A stretch of DNA of 26,188 nucleotides from CAZSWR01 sp964610885 (GTDB lineage: Bacteria; Bacteroidota; Ignavibacteria; Kapaibacteriales; UBA2268), in the NCBI GenBank assembly GCA_964610885.1, contig CAZSWR010000050.1, forward strand, positions 1-26,188, in the 5' to 3' direction. The first letter of the stretch is position 1. Each line of letters opens with the position of its first letter. Below the pieces are notes generated by a model. It saw only the letters and a program-made list of their open reading frames with translations. It did no database searches and was not told the DNA's origin. The translations under genes and the position numbers were made by a program. This document shows, one piece after another, positions 6,515 through 14,512 of the stretch.

Positions 6515-8623
6515 ATGAACATAAAAAGATTTCTCACTATTATCACTGTTGTTTTGCTTTCCGGCAGATGCTATGCCCATGACAGTTTATTGGCTCAGGA
6601 GGCCGAAATTGCCGCAAAAGAAGACGAGAACAGTTTGGAATCTCTTTTGGACACAAAAATCAGCACTGCCGCCAAATATGAGCAAAGCATCCAAGAGGCT
6701 CCCGCTTCGGTTTCCATCATTAGCTCCGAAGAAATCGGCCGCCACGGATACAGAACGCTCGCCGAGGCGCTCAACTCGCTTCGCGGATTCTATTTGAGGA
6801 ACGACAGGAACTACAACTACGTGGGCGCGCGCGGATTCGAGAACCCGAACAGCTACAACAACAAAATTCAATTGCAACTCAATGGCCACATCATCAATGA
6901 TAATATTTATGGCAGCCCTTTCTTCGGAAACGACTTCAGCCTGCCCATGTCCGCTGTCGAACGCATTGAAGTGATCCGCGGCCCAGGATCGGCGCTCTAT
7001 GGCGGCGGCGCTATGCTCTGCGTGATAAATGTGATAACCAAAGCCCATCACCAATTGGAAAACGTGCAAATCGGGCTTCGGGCGGGCAGCTTCGGCGCAT
7101 ACGACGCTTCGGTAACCGCCGCCCACTCAATTACAGACGATATTGGATACACATTCTCCGGCCGAATTGGCTACACAAAAGGCCAAGATTTGTATTTTCC
7201 GGAGTTCGACTCGCCGGAAACTAACAATGGAAAATCAATTGGCAATGACTGGGAGCGATCGAAGGGCTTCTTCTTCAGCATGCAAGCATACGATTTCAAA
7301 ATCAACGCTTTTTTCTCATCGAAACAAAAGGGCATTCCAACCGGTTGTTGGGGCATGACATTCAACGATGGGCGTGCTCAGCTCGAGGACATACGCCATA
7401 CATTCGATTTGGAATACAACAAGCAAATTCGCGACAATTTCGAACTTAAAGCACGCGTGTATGGCGATTACTACCACTACAATGATCGTCTGCCGTACGA
7501 TACTGTGTTCTTTCAGGCTGATACAATCCTCGGCAGCGCACTCACCGAAAAGAATACAGGACAGTGGTATGGAGCCGAGATTCAATCCACTTGGGATATT
7601 ACTTCGAACAACAGGCTTATTTCCGGCATCGAATACAAATACTCAACCCGCGCGGACTACGTTTACGAATCAGAAAAAGGGGTTTACTTCAATCAAAACT
7701 TTCCATACGGTGTCTTCTCGGCATACGTTCAGGACCATTTTCAACCAACGGAGTTGCTCTCCCTCACCTTTGGGCTGCGTTTCGATAAATACTCGCATGA
7801 TTTCACCGACACCACCCACTCGCCATTTCCCCAAGATGGCACCAGCTTCAATGGTAGCGCCATTACGCCCAGGGTGGCCGTGATCTTCTATCCGACGAAG
7901 CCTCTTGCGCTCAAGTTCCTCTATGGCAGCGCATATAGGCCTGCAAACATCTACGAAATGTATTATAGAGACTTCAAAACGACAAAAAGCAACCCGAGTC
8001 TGAAGCCTGAGTATTCCGATACCTACGAAATCGTTGCCGAGTATTCGCTCACAGAGAATATTCTCTTGACGCTTTCCGGCTACTACTACGAAATTCGTGA
8101 TATCATCACTCAAATCAACGACCATCGGGACACAATGGCCGTATTCCGCAACCAAGACAAAGGCATCGGGAAAGGAATCGAATGCGAGTTCAATTCCCGA
8201 TTTGAATCGGGGTTGTGGTTAAATGCAAATTATTCATACCAAGTTGTAACAAATTCGAGGACAAACCAAGAATTCTCTAATTCGCCGGAGCATCTTTTCA
8301 AAATTTCAGCTTCGCAAACCTTCTTCGACGACATAACGGCCGGCGTGGAATTCGCTTGGGAATCCTCGAGGCGATCCGAGGCCAGTGAATGGGTTTTCAC
8401 GAAGACAAATGCCTTTTCGCTTACGAACATCTTCGTCAAATATGAACCGAATTTTTCGGCTGACAATCTGTTCGTTTCCGCACTGAACAAGCTAAGGTTT
8501 TCGGTAAAGGTTTTCAATGTTTTCGATAACGATTACTACTATCCGACGGCAATCGATTTCACGCAGTCTGTCATGAAAATGGACGGGCGAAAGATAATGT
8601 TCGAACTGGGTATTCAATTCTGA
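6515..8623 (+). CDS. TonB-dependent outer-membrane receptor
   Basis: 702 residues: signal peptide (1-21), a short N-terminal linker LESLLDTKISTAAKY followed by EAPASVSIIS, plug domain (about 60-175, with VERIEVIRGPGSALYGGGA), and a 22-strand-type barrel to the C-terminal MFELGIQF, ending in the aromatic residue expected of barrel proteins. Such receptors import siderophores, cobalamin, sugars or other ligands using TonB/ExbBD energy. The linker and plug start resemble receptors found beside signalling genes rather than SusC-type receptors; no carboxypeptidase-like N-domain and no SusD partner is present. GGAG at about 6503 supports the start. The gene ends 4 bases before the YfiR-like gene, so it is the first gene of a three-gene unit. 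The ligand cannot be told from sequence. Confidence 0.9.
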   Translation: MNIKRFLTIITVVLLSGRCYAHDSLLAQEAEIAAKEDENSLESLLDTKISTAAKYEQSIQEAPASVSIISSEEIGRHGYRTLAEALNSLRGFYLRNDRNYNYVGARGFENPNSYNNKIQLQLNGHIINDNIYGSPFFGNDFSLPMSAVERIEVIRGPGSALYGGGAMLCVINVITKAHHQLENVQIGLRAGSFGAYDASVTAAHSITDDIGYTFSGRIGYTKGQDLYFPEFDSPETNNGKSIGNDWERSKGFFFSMQAYDFKINAFFSSKQKGIPTGCWGMTFNDGRAQLEDIRHTFDLEYNKQIRDNFELKARVYGDYYHYNDRLPYDTVFFQADTILGSALTEKNTGQWYGAEIQSTWDITSNNRLISGIEYKYSTRADYVYESEKGVYFNQNFPYGVFSAYVQDHFQPTELLSLTFGLRFDKYSHDFTDTTHSPFPQDGTSFNGSAITPRVAVIFYPTKPLALKFLYGSAYRPANIYEMYYRDFKTTKSNPSLKPEYSDTYEIVAEYSLTENILLTLSGYYYEIRDIITQINDHRDTMAVFRNQDKGIGKGIECEFNSRFESGLWLNANYSYQVVTNSRTNQEFSNSPEHLFKISASQTFFDDITAGVEFAWESSRRSEASEWVFTKTNAFSLTNIFVKYEPNFSADNLFVSALNKLRFSVKVFNVFDNDYYYPTAIDFTQSVMKMDGRKIMFELGIQF

Positions 8624-8627
8624 GCGT

Positions 8628-9254
8628 ATGAATAGGAACAGAAAAATATTGCAATTACTCCGCAATGGCCTGCTCGCAAAGGCTTGGCGTCGATTTGTTC
8701 TGATATTGCTTTTGTGCTTCAGCGTTGCCTCTGCCTCTTTCGCTCAGGAAATGCCTGTTCCTGTATCTGTGCAGGTACCACTTTTCACGAAGATACTTTC
8801 TTTCGAAAGGAATACACGCACCAAAGTATCCAAAGAGCTTGTCGTTTTAGTCCTTTATCAGAGGAACTTTCGCAATTCATTGAACGTTAAGAACACAATA
8901 GAGAAGCAGCTCGATGGCAAAACCCTTTCCGAATTCTCCGGCGCATCGGCAAAAGTGTTGACGTTTGCGCTCGATGCTGAATCGGATCTTCGGCAGTTCC
9001 TGGCGCGCAATAAAGTCAATTTTATCTACGTTGCCCCGCTCAGGGCATACGACATCGGCAGCATCACAAGCATTTCTCGATCGAAAAAAATATTGACCGG
9101 TTCCGGAGTAACCGAATACATAAGCAGTGGAATCAGCGTCGGGATAGACATCAGGAGCGAAAAGCCAGAAATAATAATCAACCTTGCCGCAGCGAAACTC
9201 GAAGGCGCCGACCTTAGCTCGCAGTTGCTGAAAATGGCAAGAATAATTAAATAA
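8628..9254 (+). CDS. YfiR-family (DUF4154) periplasmic protein
   Basis: 208 residues with a long N-region and signal peptide ending at SFAQ (about residue 40). The mature protein begins PVPVSVQVPLFTKILSFERN and continues with VVLVLYQRNFRNSLN, the opening of YfiR/DUF4154 proteins. In Pseudomonas, YfiR is a periplasmic repressor that binds the sensor domain of the diguanylate cyclase YfiN. Here the downstream partner is a histidine kinase with a periplasmic sensor, and the upstream partner is a TonB receptor. The start is 4 bases after the receptor's stop. The redox-active cysteines known from Pseudomonas YfiR are absent: the mature part has no Cys. Family call is from motif recall, not a search. 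Confidence 0.7.
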   Translation: MNRNRKILQLLRNGLLAKAWRRFVLILLLCFSVASASFAQEMPVPVSVQVPLFTKILSFERNTRTKVSKELVVLVLYQRNFRNSLNVKNTIEKQLDGKTLSEFSGASAKVLTFALDAESDLRQFLARNKVNFIYVAPLRAYDIGSITSISRSKKILTGSGVTEYISSGISVGIDIRSEKPEIIINLAAAKLEGADLSSQLLKMARIIK

Positions 9255-9282
9255 TTCACTACTGCGTAACAACTAATAATTT

Positions 9283-10797
9283 ATGATTTCAATATATTCA
9301 AATATCAGGCATTTTATCAACAATATGACTATCAGGCGACGGTTGATAATTGCATTCACAATGTTCTTGGCGGTTCTATCTGTTTCAATTTTCCTATATT
9401 TTCCTTACCGGTTCGAGCAGCAGGCCATGAACGCCCTCTCGGACAAGGCCCGCTCCATCGCCAACACTGTGTCTTATTCAATCGGCCCGGCTCTGATGTT
9501 TGAAAACACAAACGATATAGCAGAATCGCTCAATGCGCCAATACAGAACAAAGATATTGAATACATTGTAGTCGGCAAGCTCAACGGCGAGGCCGCCGGT
9601 TCGTACAACATCGACAAGGCCATTCAGGCCCAATACCAGACTTCGACAGAAATCGGCAGCCTCTCGCATGACAATAATCTGCTACGCCTTGCCGTGCCGA
9701 TCAGCATCCGGGACAATCAATTGGGCGTGCTTTACGTTGGCGTCTCTCTCGAGCAGATCCACAAGGAAATATATGAAATTCGCGCGTGGATCGCATTCGT
9801 CTGCTTGGTGATGTTTGTCGTCGGATCGTTCGTGGTGCTGCTCGTAAGCGGCTATTTAGCAAGGCCCTTCGAGAGAATGGCCGACACCTGCAACACAATC
9901 GCCGAAGGTAACCTGGGGCTTCGCGTCCCGGTTTCGACAATGGACGAGGTCGGCCAATTCAGCGAAGCTTTCAACGTGATGGTGGACAAATTGGAATCCG
10001 CCTACGTAGAACTGCAAAAAGAGATCGACGTCCGCAAAGAAACTGAGCAAGAATTAATTATCGCAAAAGATGCCGTACTGAAATCCCTCGAGAATGAAAA
10101 AGCGCTCAACGAACTTAAAACACGCTTCATTTCAATGGTCTCCCACGAATACCGTACGCCGCTTACGGTCATTATGTCCAGCACTTACCTGCTCAACATT
10201 TTCTACCAGCAGAATCAAAAAGCCGAATTCGACAAACAATTGAAGCGCGTTCAGCTCTCGATTCAGGGCATGACCGATTTGCTGGATTCTGTCCTGGCGA
10301 TTGGGCGCGTGGACTCCGGCCGCCAGAAGCTAAGCCTGAAGAAAACCAACCTGACCGAACCCATTACCGAAGCCATTATGGTGCTCGAAACCGTCGATAA
10401 ATACAAGCACCCCATCCAATTGCGAAAATCTGTCGAAAAAGCGATTATCGAAACCGACAATGTGTTGCTTTCGCACATACTCAACAACCTGCTCTCGAAC
10501 GCTGCGAAGTATTCGCCCGAAGGAAGCGAAATCATCGTCGAACTCTCCGAGCACGGCGTGAATTATTTGATATCAGTTTCCGACAGCGGTATCGGAATCC
10601 CCGAAGATGACATGGAGCACCTGTTTGACCCGTTCTTTAGGGCGGCGAACTCGACCTCAATATCCGGCACCGGCCTGGGCCTTGCCATAGTGAAAAGGTA
10701 CGTCGGGATACTCAAAGGCGACATCAAAGTGGAAAGCAAAATCAACGAAGGCACCAAGATTTCATTCACCCTTCCCAAATACCTTAACGAAGATTAG
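9283..10797 (+). CDS. Membrane histidine kinase with HAMP domain
   Basis: 504 residues: TM1 (about 18-41), a periplasmic domain of roughly 125 residues (42-167) that looks like CHASE8, TM2 (168-191), HAMP (about 190-243), a coiled linker, HisKA with SMVSHEYRTPLT (phospho-acceptor His288), then the ATPase with N box NNLLSNAAKYSPEG (about 401-414), G1 DSGIGIP (434-440) and G2 GTGLGLAIV (462-470). All catalytic motifs are intact, so it should be an active kinase. There is no receiver domain and no response regulator next to it. It follows the YfiR-like gene by 28 bases. CHASE8 is the sensor of YfiN, so this kinase probably takes the place of a YfiN-type cyclase as YfiR target. No clear ribosome binding site is visible before the start at 9283. 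Confidence 0.9.
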   Translation: MISIYSNIRHFINNMTIRRRLIIAFTMFLAVLSVSIFLYFPYRFEQQAMNALSDKARSIANTVSYSIGPALMFENTNDIAESLNAPIQNKDIEYIVVGKLNGEAAGSYNIDKAIQAQYQTSTEIGSLSHDNNLLRLAVPISIRDNQLGVLYVGVSLEQIHKEIYEIRAWIAFVCLVMFVVGSFVVLLVSGYLARPFERMADTCNTIAEGNLGLRVPVSTMDEVGQFSEAFNVMVDKLESAYVELQKEIDVRKETEQELIIAKDAVLKSLENEKALNELKTRFISMVSHEYRTPLTVIMSSTYLLNIFYQQNQKAEFDKQLKRVQLSIQGMTDLLDSVLAIGRVDSGRQKLSLKKTNLTEPITEAIMVLETVDKYKHPIQLRKSVEKAIIETDNVLLSHILNNLLSNAAKYSPEGSEIIVELSEHGVNYLISVSDSGIGIPEDDMEHLFDPFFRAANSTSISGTGLGLAIVKRYVGILKGDIKVESKINEGTKISFTLPKYLNED

Positions 10798-10883
10798 ATT
10801 GGATAAATGGTCCAATAACGTTTTGTATGGGTACTGAATCAAAAACAATTTTGAACGAGTTGTAAGAATCAAAATGAAATTCT

Positions 10884-11005
10884 ACCGCGTAGCGGTTGTT
10901 GTATTGTAGCATATAGTCTGAATAATTTGTCACGATTTCGCGTAGCGAATGTTTTATTTGTTTGATTGATTCATGTAGAGTATGATATAACAACCGCTAC
11001 GCGGT
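10884..11005. repeat. REP-like element: 17-bp inverted repeat with GTA-loop palindromes
   Basis: ACCGCGTAGCGGTTGTT (10884-10900) and its exact reverse complement (10989-11005) bound a 122-base block. Each arm holds the small hairpin ACCGC-GTA-GCGGT, and a third related one, TTCGC-GTA-GCGAA, lies at 10937-10949. No gene is encoded. The form suggests a REP/BIME-like or MITE-like element. Confidence 0.8.
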
Positions 11006-11149
11006 ATATATTCGCAATTATTACTTTTCTTGAAGAATGCCAATAGAATTAGGGACTGTAAAAATTCAATCCGTCATTGAACCATATTATTAAAAGCCTG
11101 TTGAAAAAGCACAAAATTGCAACAATGAGCACCAACACATTACCTGTAC

Positions 11150-11171
11150 CGCGGTAAGTCATTGAAATATC
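11150..11171 (-). repeat. 22-bp dispersed repeat, copy 1
   Basis: On the minus strand this reads GATATTTCAATG followed by ACTTACCGCG, identical over 22 bases to the plus strand at 26041-26062. Similarity extends on the GATATT side (a further ACAA and TCCC match with two differences), and beyond the CCGCG end weaker matching continues for about 60 bases into a stretch resembling CTTTTTCAACAGGC. It appears to be a member of a dispersed repeat family. Confidence 0.75.
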
Positions 11172-11188
11172 AACAAATCCCCCTACCC

Positions 11189-11286
11189 CCCTTTGCCAAA
11201 GGGAAAAAAAGAAAATATTCGCTAATATATTGATTACATTAGAGATAGGGTTTTGAGCCAACCCACGGGTTAGCCCATGGGTTAGC
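11189..11286. repeat. CCCTTT hairpin and GGGTTAGC direct repeats
   Basis: CCCTTT-gcc-AAAGGG at 11189-11203 follows a C-rich run. GGGTTAGC occurs at 11267-11274 and again at 11279-11286, forming a 12-bp direct repeat, with AACCC (11260-11264) pairing to the first copy. No coding support. Together with 10884-11005 and 11150-11171, this fills the whole gap between the kinase and the SBBP gene. Confidence 0.55.
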
Positions 11287-11330
11287 ACAGATATTGTCAT
11301 TCAGGCCGGCGGCTATAATTCTTTAGCCTT

Positions 11331-14267
11331 TTACAAACCAGCCGGGAAGCTCAGAGTGCACGGCTGCGATACATAAATCGCATATGCTTTTCCGGGAGCA
11401 ATCATGCCCTGCTGCGCCCCGCCCTGTTCCAGAGTGTTTACGCTTTCGGAAGGTACGCACAATTCTCCGTTCTGATTCATAATTATTAGAATATTTGACA
11501 AGATTGAAGCAAAAGCCGCTTGAGGCGTGGCCGGTTTGGCCTTAGGGAAGGGAACGAGATTCCAACCCACGCGGAGCTGAACCTGCACAGTGTCGGTATT
11601 GATTAACGTTCCGCGAAAGTCCAGAGAATCATCGGCAATCGAAAAGATCTGAATTGCTGCATTTAAATTATTCATTTCCGCGCCATAGATTGCAAATGCT
11701 GGCATGGAAATCTTTCCATTGGCATCTTTGGCGGCAAAAACATTATTCATCTTGCCGGCGATTTCTGCTCGCGTTGGGGCATCGGGATCGACGCAAGTTG
11801 CAATCGCATTCCATCCGGCGTGCAAATCCACTTTGAACGGCTTCATTCCCAAAGACCACACAGGCGACCAATTCGAGGTGCCGCCCGTATTCCCTGCCTG
11901 AACCCTCCAATAAACGACCGGATACGAATTATTCTTCAATTGGAATTTCGTTCCGCTCAGCGTGGTTTGCTCGATGATGCCGGACATACTCGGATCGGTA
12001 GCAATCTGTAGATTGGTAAATTCGGCGCCCGACGGGACGCTCCAGTACAGAGTATCTCCGATGGAAACATTAGTTGCCCCGTCCAATGGCAAGGTCTGAA
12101 GGGCATCTCCCTGTGGTGCTTGGGCGCCAAAAGAAAATTTCGCAACAAAAACGTCGCAAAATCCATTAAAAGATTGGTCGAATGCGCCGGCAGTGGTTGG
12201 GAAATTATTCGAGTATTCCCATCCGGTCATGTAAATATTGCCCGACTGGTCTAGCGAAATTCCCCATGCCTCGTCATAATCGTTCCCACCGAAGAATGTG
12301 GAATAAACGATTCCCGTGCCTGTATTGTTGAATTTTGTTAGGAATGCGTCGCGGTATGGGTTTGCTGTCTGGTCGAAAGCATCGGCAGTGGTCGGGAAAT
12401 TGGGCGATGACGTCAACCCGCCGGCAACGATGGCGCATCCGGCCCCGTCCACGGCGATTGAGGTTCCATTCTCTCCGCCCGATCCGCCCAAGTACGTTGA
12501 ATACGAGAGCGACGTGCCTGTTGCGTTCAATTTCGTAACGAATGCGTCCGCTGTGCCCTGACGCGAAGCGAAGAGCGCTCCTGGAGTAACAGGAAAATTC
12601 GTCGATGTGGTATAACCGGTCAGGTATGCGTTCCCGGAGGCATCGACAGCCAAGGCTTCCGCAGCATCGGTCAAGGAGCCACCAACGTATGTGCTGTAAA
12701 CCAACGAAGAACCGCTTGGATTGAGTTTGGCAACGAATGCGTCGGTGGACTGGTTGTAAACTTGGTCGAAGGCACCGGTAGTGGTCGGGAAGTTGTTGGA
12801 CGAGGTTTCGCCCGCCACGAACACATTGCCCGACGCATCAATTGCAACCGATTTGGCGCAGTCATCGGCAAGGCCGCCGAGGAAGCTCGAAAACACCAGT
12901 GCCGTGCCGCTTGCGTTCAATCGAGCCACGAAAGCGTCCTCCACGCCATTGAAATCTGTATCGAAAGCTCCGGCAGTAACGGGGAAATTGGCCGAGCCCG
13001 TCTTTCCGGCAACGTATGCCTCGCCATTCTGATTAACAGCAATGCCAAAGGCCTCCTCGCTGGCACTGCCGCCAAGGAAAGTAGAGTATTCGAGTTGCGA
13101 ACCGTTCGAGCTTAACTTTGAAACGAAAACGTCATAATCGCCTGCATTGAACGTTACGTCGAACGCACCAGCCGTTGTTGGGAAATTATTCGATTGGGTC
13201 GAGCCGGTAACGTAGGCGCAGCCCGAAGCATCGACAGCAATTCCGTAGCCCCATTCGTCGTTCGTGCCGCCGATGTACGTTGAGTACTCCAGCGCGGAAC
13301 CGGCCGCATTCAGCTTCGCCACAAAGATATCCAAGGATACGCCCGTGCCGTTAAAAGATTCGTCGTAGGCTCCGAGCGTCGTCGGGAAATTATTTGAATA
13401 TGTGTGCCCGGCAACATAAGCGCAGCCGCTGGCGTCGTTGGCGATCGCATTTGCATAGTTTTCGCTCGAGTTTCCAAGCAACGTCGAATACACTAACGGG
13501 TCAATGATCAGTGGCAGGTTTCGGTCGTATATGCCAAGCGAAAAGCCAATCTTTCCGTCGGGCCGCTGAATGAAATCGCACTCCACAATTTGTCGGCTTC
13601 CATCTTTGACTTGATAAGCCATTAACTCGGAGTGGAAAATATCGCCTATCGGTGTATTGAATCTGAGTTTTTTGCCGGATTCGATGACTTTGCCAAACGA
13701 GGGATCCGAACCCAGCCGGAAATCCAAGCAAATTAAATCGGGATTCGCGCCGGGGGCAACAATAAAATTGTATCTGAGATTTCCTTTATCGAAGCAATAT
13801 TCTGTAGTGATTCCACGAATCGCGTCGGCAGTCTTCAGTCGGGCATATCTTGCGACATTCGCGAACCGGCCGGCAGACGTCAGATAATTCTCCTTCGAGC
13901 TTAAAGCGTCTTCGCCAATTGTTTTGCAAGCAGGATTGTTTAGTTTCATTTCCATTGCAAATCCCTTATCGAGAGCGATATGGAATTCTCCGGGACGCCC
14001 GTTCTCCACAGCGTCTTTGGCCGAACGCTTCACCTTGTAATAATCGAAAACGACGCCGGACCTAGTGATCCAAGCGTTCATTCCATTGGCCCGCGCCATG
14101 AAAAGCACGTCGTTCGCCCACTGGCCTTTGTTTTCGACGAAGCAACCGCCAAGCTTCGACTTTAACAGTTTAGCATTCCTCGGCAAATCATTTACATTTG
14201 ATTGGCAAAACAAGCCAACACTAGCGCTGATAAGCAATAGCGCAACACAACAAATCACTTTTCTCAT
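11331..14267 (-). CDS. Secreted SBBP beta-propeller protein with two-lobe C-terminus
   Basis: 978 residues. Signal peptide (1-21); an N-terminal domain (about 40-255) with ENKGQW and WITRSGVVFDYY, usually found ahead of SBBP repeats; seven SBBP repeats of about 60-70 residues (258-715), each with a YSTYLGG-like start, an IAVDASG strand and a SNNFPTT(A/T)GAFD turn; an fibronectin-like segment (about 716-808, PLDGATNVSIGDTLYW and VVYWRVQAG); then two GWN lobes (818-890 and 901-978). The last part matches the separate secreted protein at 5799. SBBP repeats form a seven-bladed propeller, and seven are counted here, so the ring looks complete. Function is probably extracellular or surface binding. 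No T9SS sorting domain is seen. GAGGG 6 bases before the ATG at 14267 supports the start. Confidence 0.9.
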   Translation of the reverse strand: MRKVICCVALLLISASVGLFCQSNVNDLPRNAKLLKSKLGGCFVENKGQWANDVLFMARANGMNAWITRSGVVFDYYKVKRSAKDAVENGRPGEFHIALDKGFAMEMKLNNPACKTIGEDALSSKENYLTSAGRFANVARYARLKTADAIRGITTEYCFDKGNLRYNFIVAPGANPDLICLDFRLGSDPSFGKVIESGKKLRFNTPIGDIFHSELMAYQVKDGSRQIVECDFIQRPDGKIGFSLGIYDRNLPLIIDPLVYSTLLGNSSENYANAIANDASGCAYVAGHTYSNNFPTTLGAYDESFNGTGVSLDIFVAKLNAAGSALEYSTYIGGTNDEWGYGIAVDASGCAYVTGSTQSNNFPTTAGAFDVTFNAGDYDVFVSKLSSNGSQLEYSTFLGGSASEEAFGIAVNQNGEAYVAGKTGSANFPVTAGAFDTDFNGVEDAFVARLNASGTALVFSSFLGGLADDCAKSVAIDASGNVFVAGETSSNNFPTTTGAFDQVYNQSTDAFVAKLNPSGSSLVYSTYVGGSLTDAAEALAVDASGNAYLTGYTTSTNFPVTPGALFASRQGTADAFVTKLNATGTSLSYSTYLGGSGGENGTSIAVDGAGCAIVAGGLTSSPNFPTTADAFDQTANPYRDAFLTKFNNTGTGIVYSTFFGGNDYDEAWGISLDQSGNIYMTGWEYSNNFPTTAGAFDQSFNGFCDVFVAKFSFGAQAPQGDALQTLPLDGATNVSIGDTLYWSVPSGAEFTNLQIATDPSMSGIIEQTTLSGTKFQLKNNSYPVVYWRVQAGNTGGTSNWSPVWSLGMKPFKVDLHAGWNAIATCVDPDAPTRAEIAGKMNNVFAAKDANGKISMPAFAIYGAEMNNLNAAIQIFSIADDSLDFRGTLINTDTVQVQLRVGWNLVPFPKAKPATPQAAFASILSNILIIMNQNGELCVPSESVNTLEQGGAQQGMIAPGKAYAIYVSQPCTLSFPAGL

Positions 14268-14445
14268 CCGAAGCCCTCTTTGAAAAAACTATCAACAAAT
14301 TAAAAATGGACTATTTAAAAACAATTTGTAAATATAACAAATTCACAAATATCTTGAAATAAAAATGTTTCGTTTCATAGCTAATTTTCTATGGGTTGTT
14401 GAATGGTAAATATGGCCTGAAATATCACTCAGATTGCATATTGTC

Positions 14446-14476
14446 TTGGCTATTGGCGCAATATATCATAGTTTTG
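14446..14476 (+). promoter_or_regulatory. Bacteroidota-type promoter of the second TonB receptor
   Basis: TTG at 14446-14448, 20 bases, then TAGTTTTG at 14469-14476, matching TAnnTTTG in full. Transcription would start near 14482, leaving a leader of about 30 bases, too short for a cobalamin riboswitch. Confidence 0.65.
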
Positions 14477-14512
14477 TATTCGTAGGTTTGATTTTTTCAA
14501 ATTGGAAATATA

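Noticed and set aside
10884..11286. Insertion sequence or transposon between the kinase and the SBBP gene
   Set aside because: Inverted repeats are present, but there is no transposase-like coding sequence in the gap, so only non-coding repeat elements can be supported.
11049..11300. Possible small membrane protein on the minus strand (83 codons)
   Set aside because: The frame runs across repeat sequences (11150-11171, 11189-11203, 11267-11286), and its apparent protein similarity to the right end of the window is explained by the shared 22-base DNA repeat.
11311..11328. GGCTA/TAGCC hairpin just after the SBBP stop codon as its terminator
   Set aside because: The stem is only 5 bp and no T tract follows on the minus strand.
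14268..14512. Cobalamin riboswitch expected before a BtuB-like receptor
   Set aside because: No B12-box-like sequence is seen, and the promoter at 14446-14476 leaves only about 30 bases of leader.
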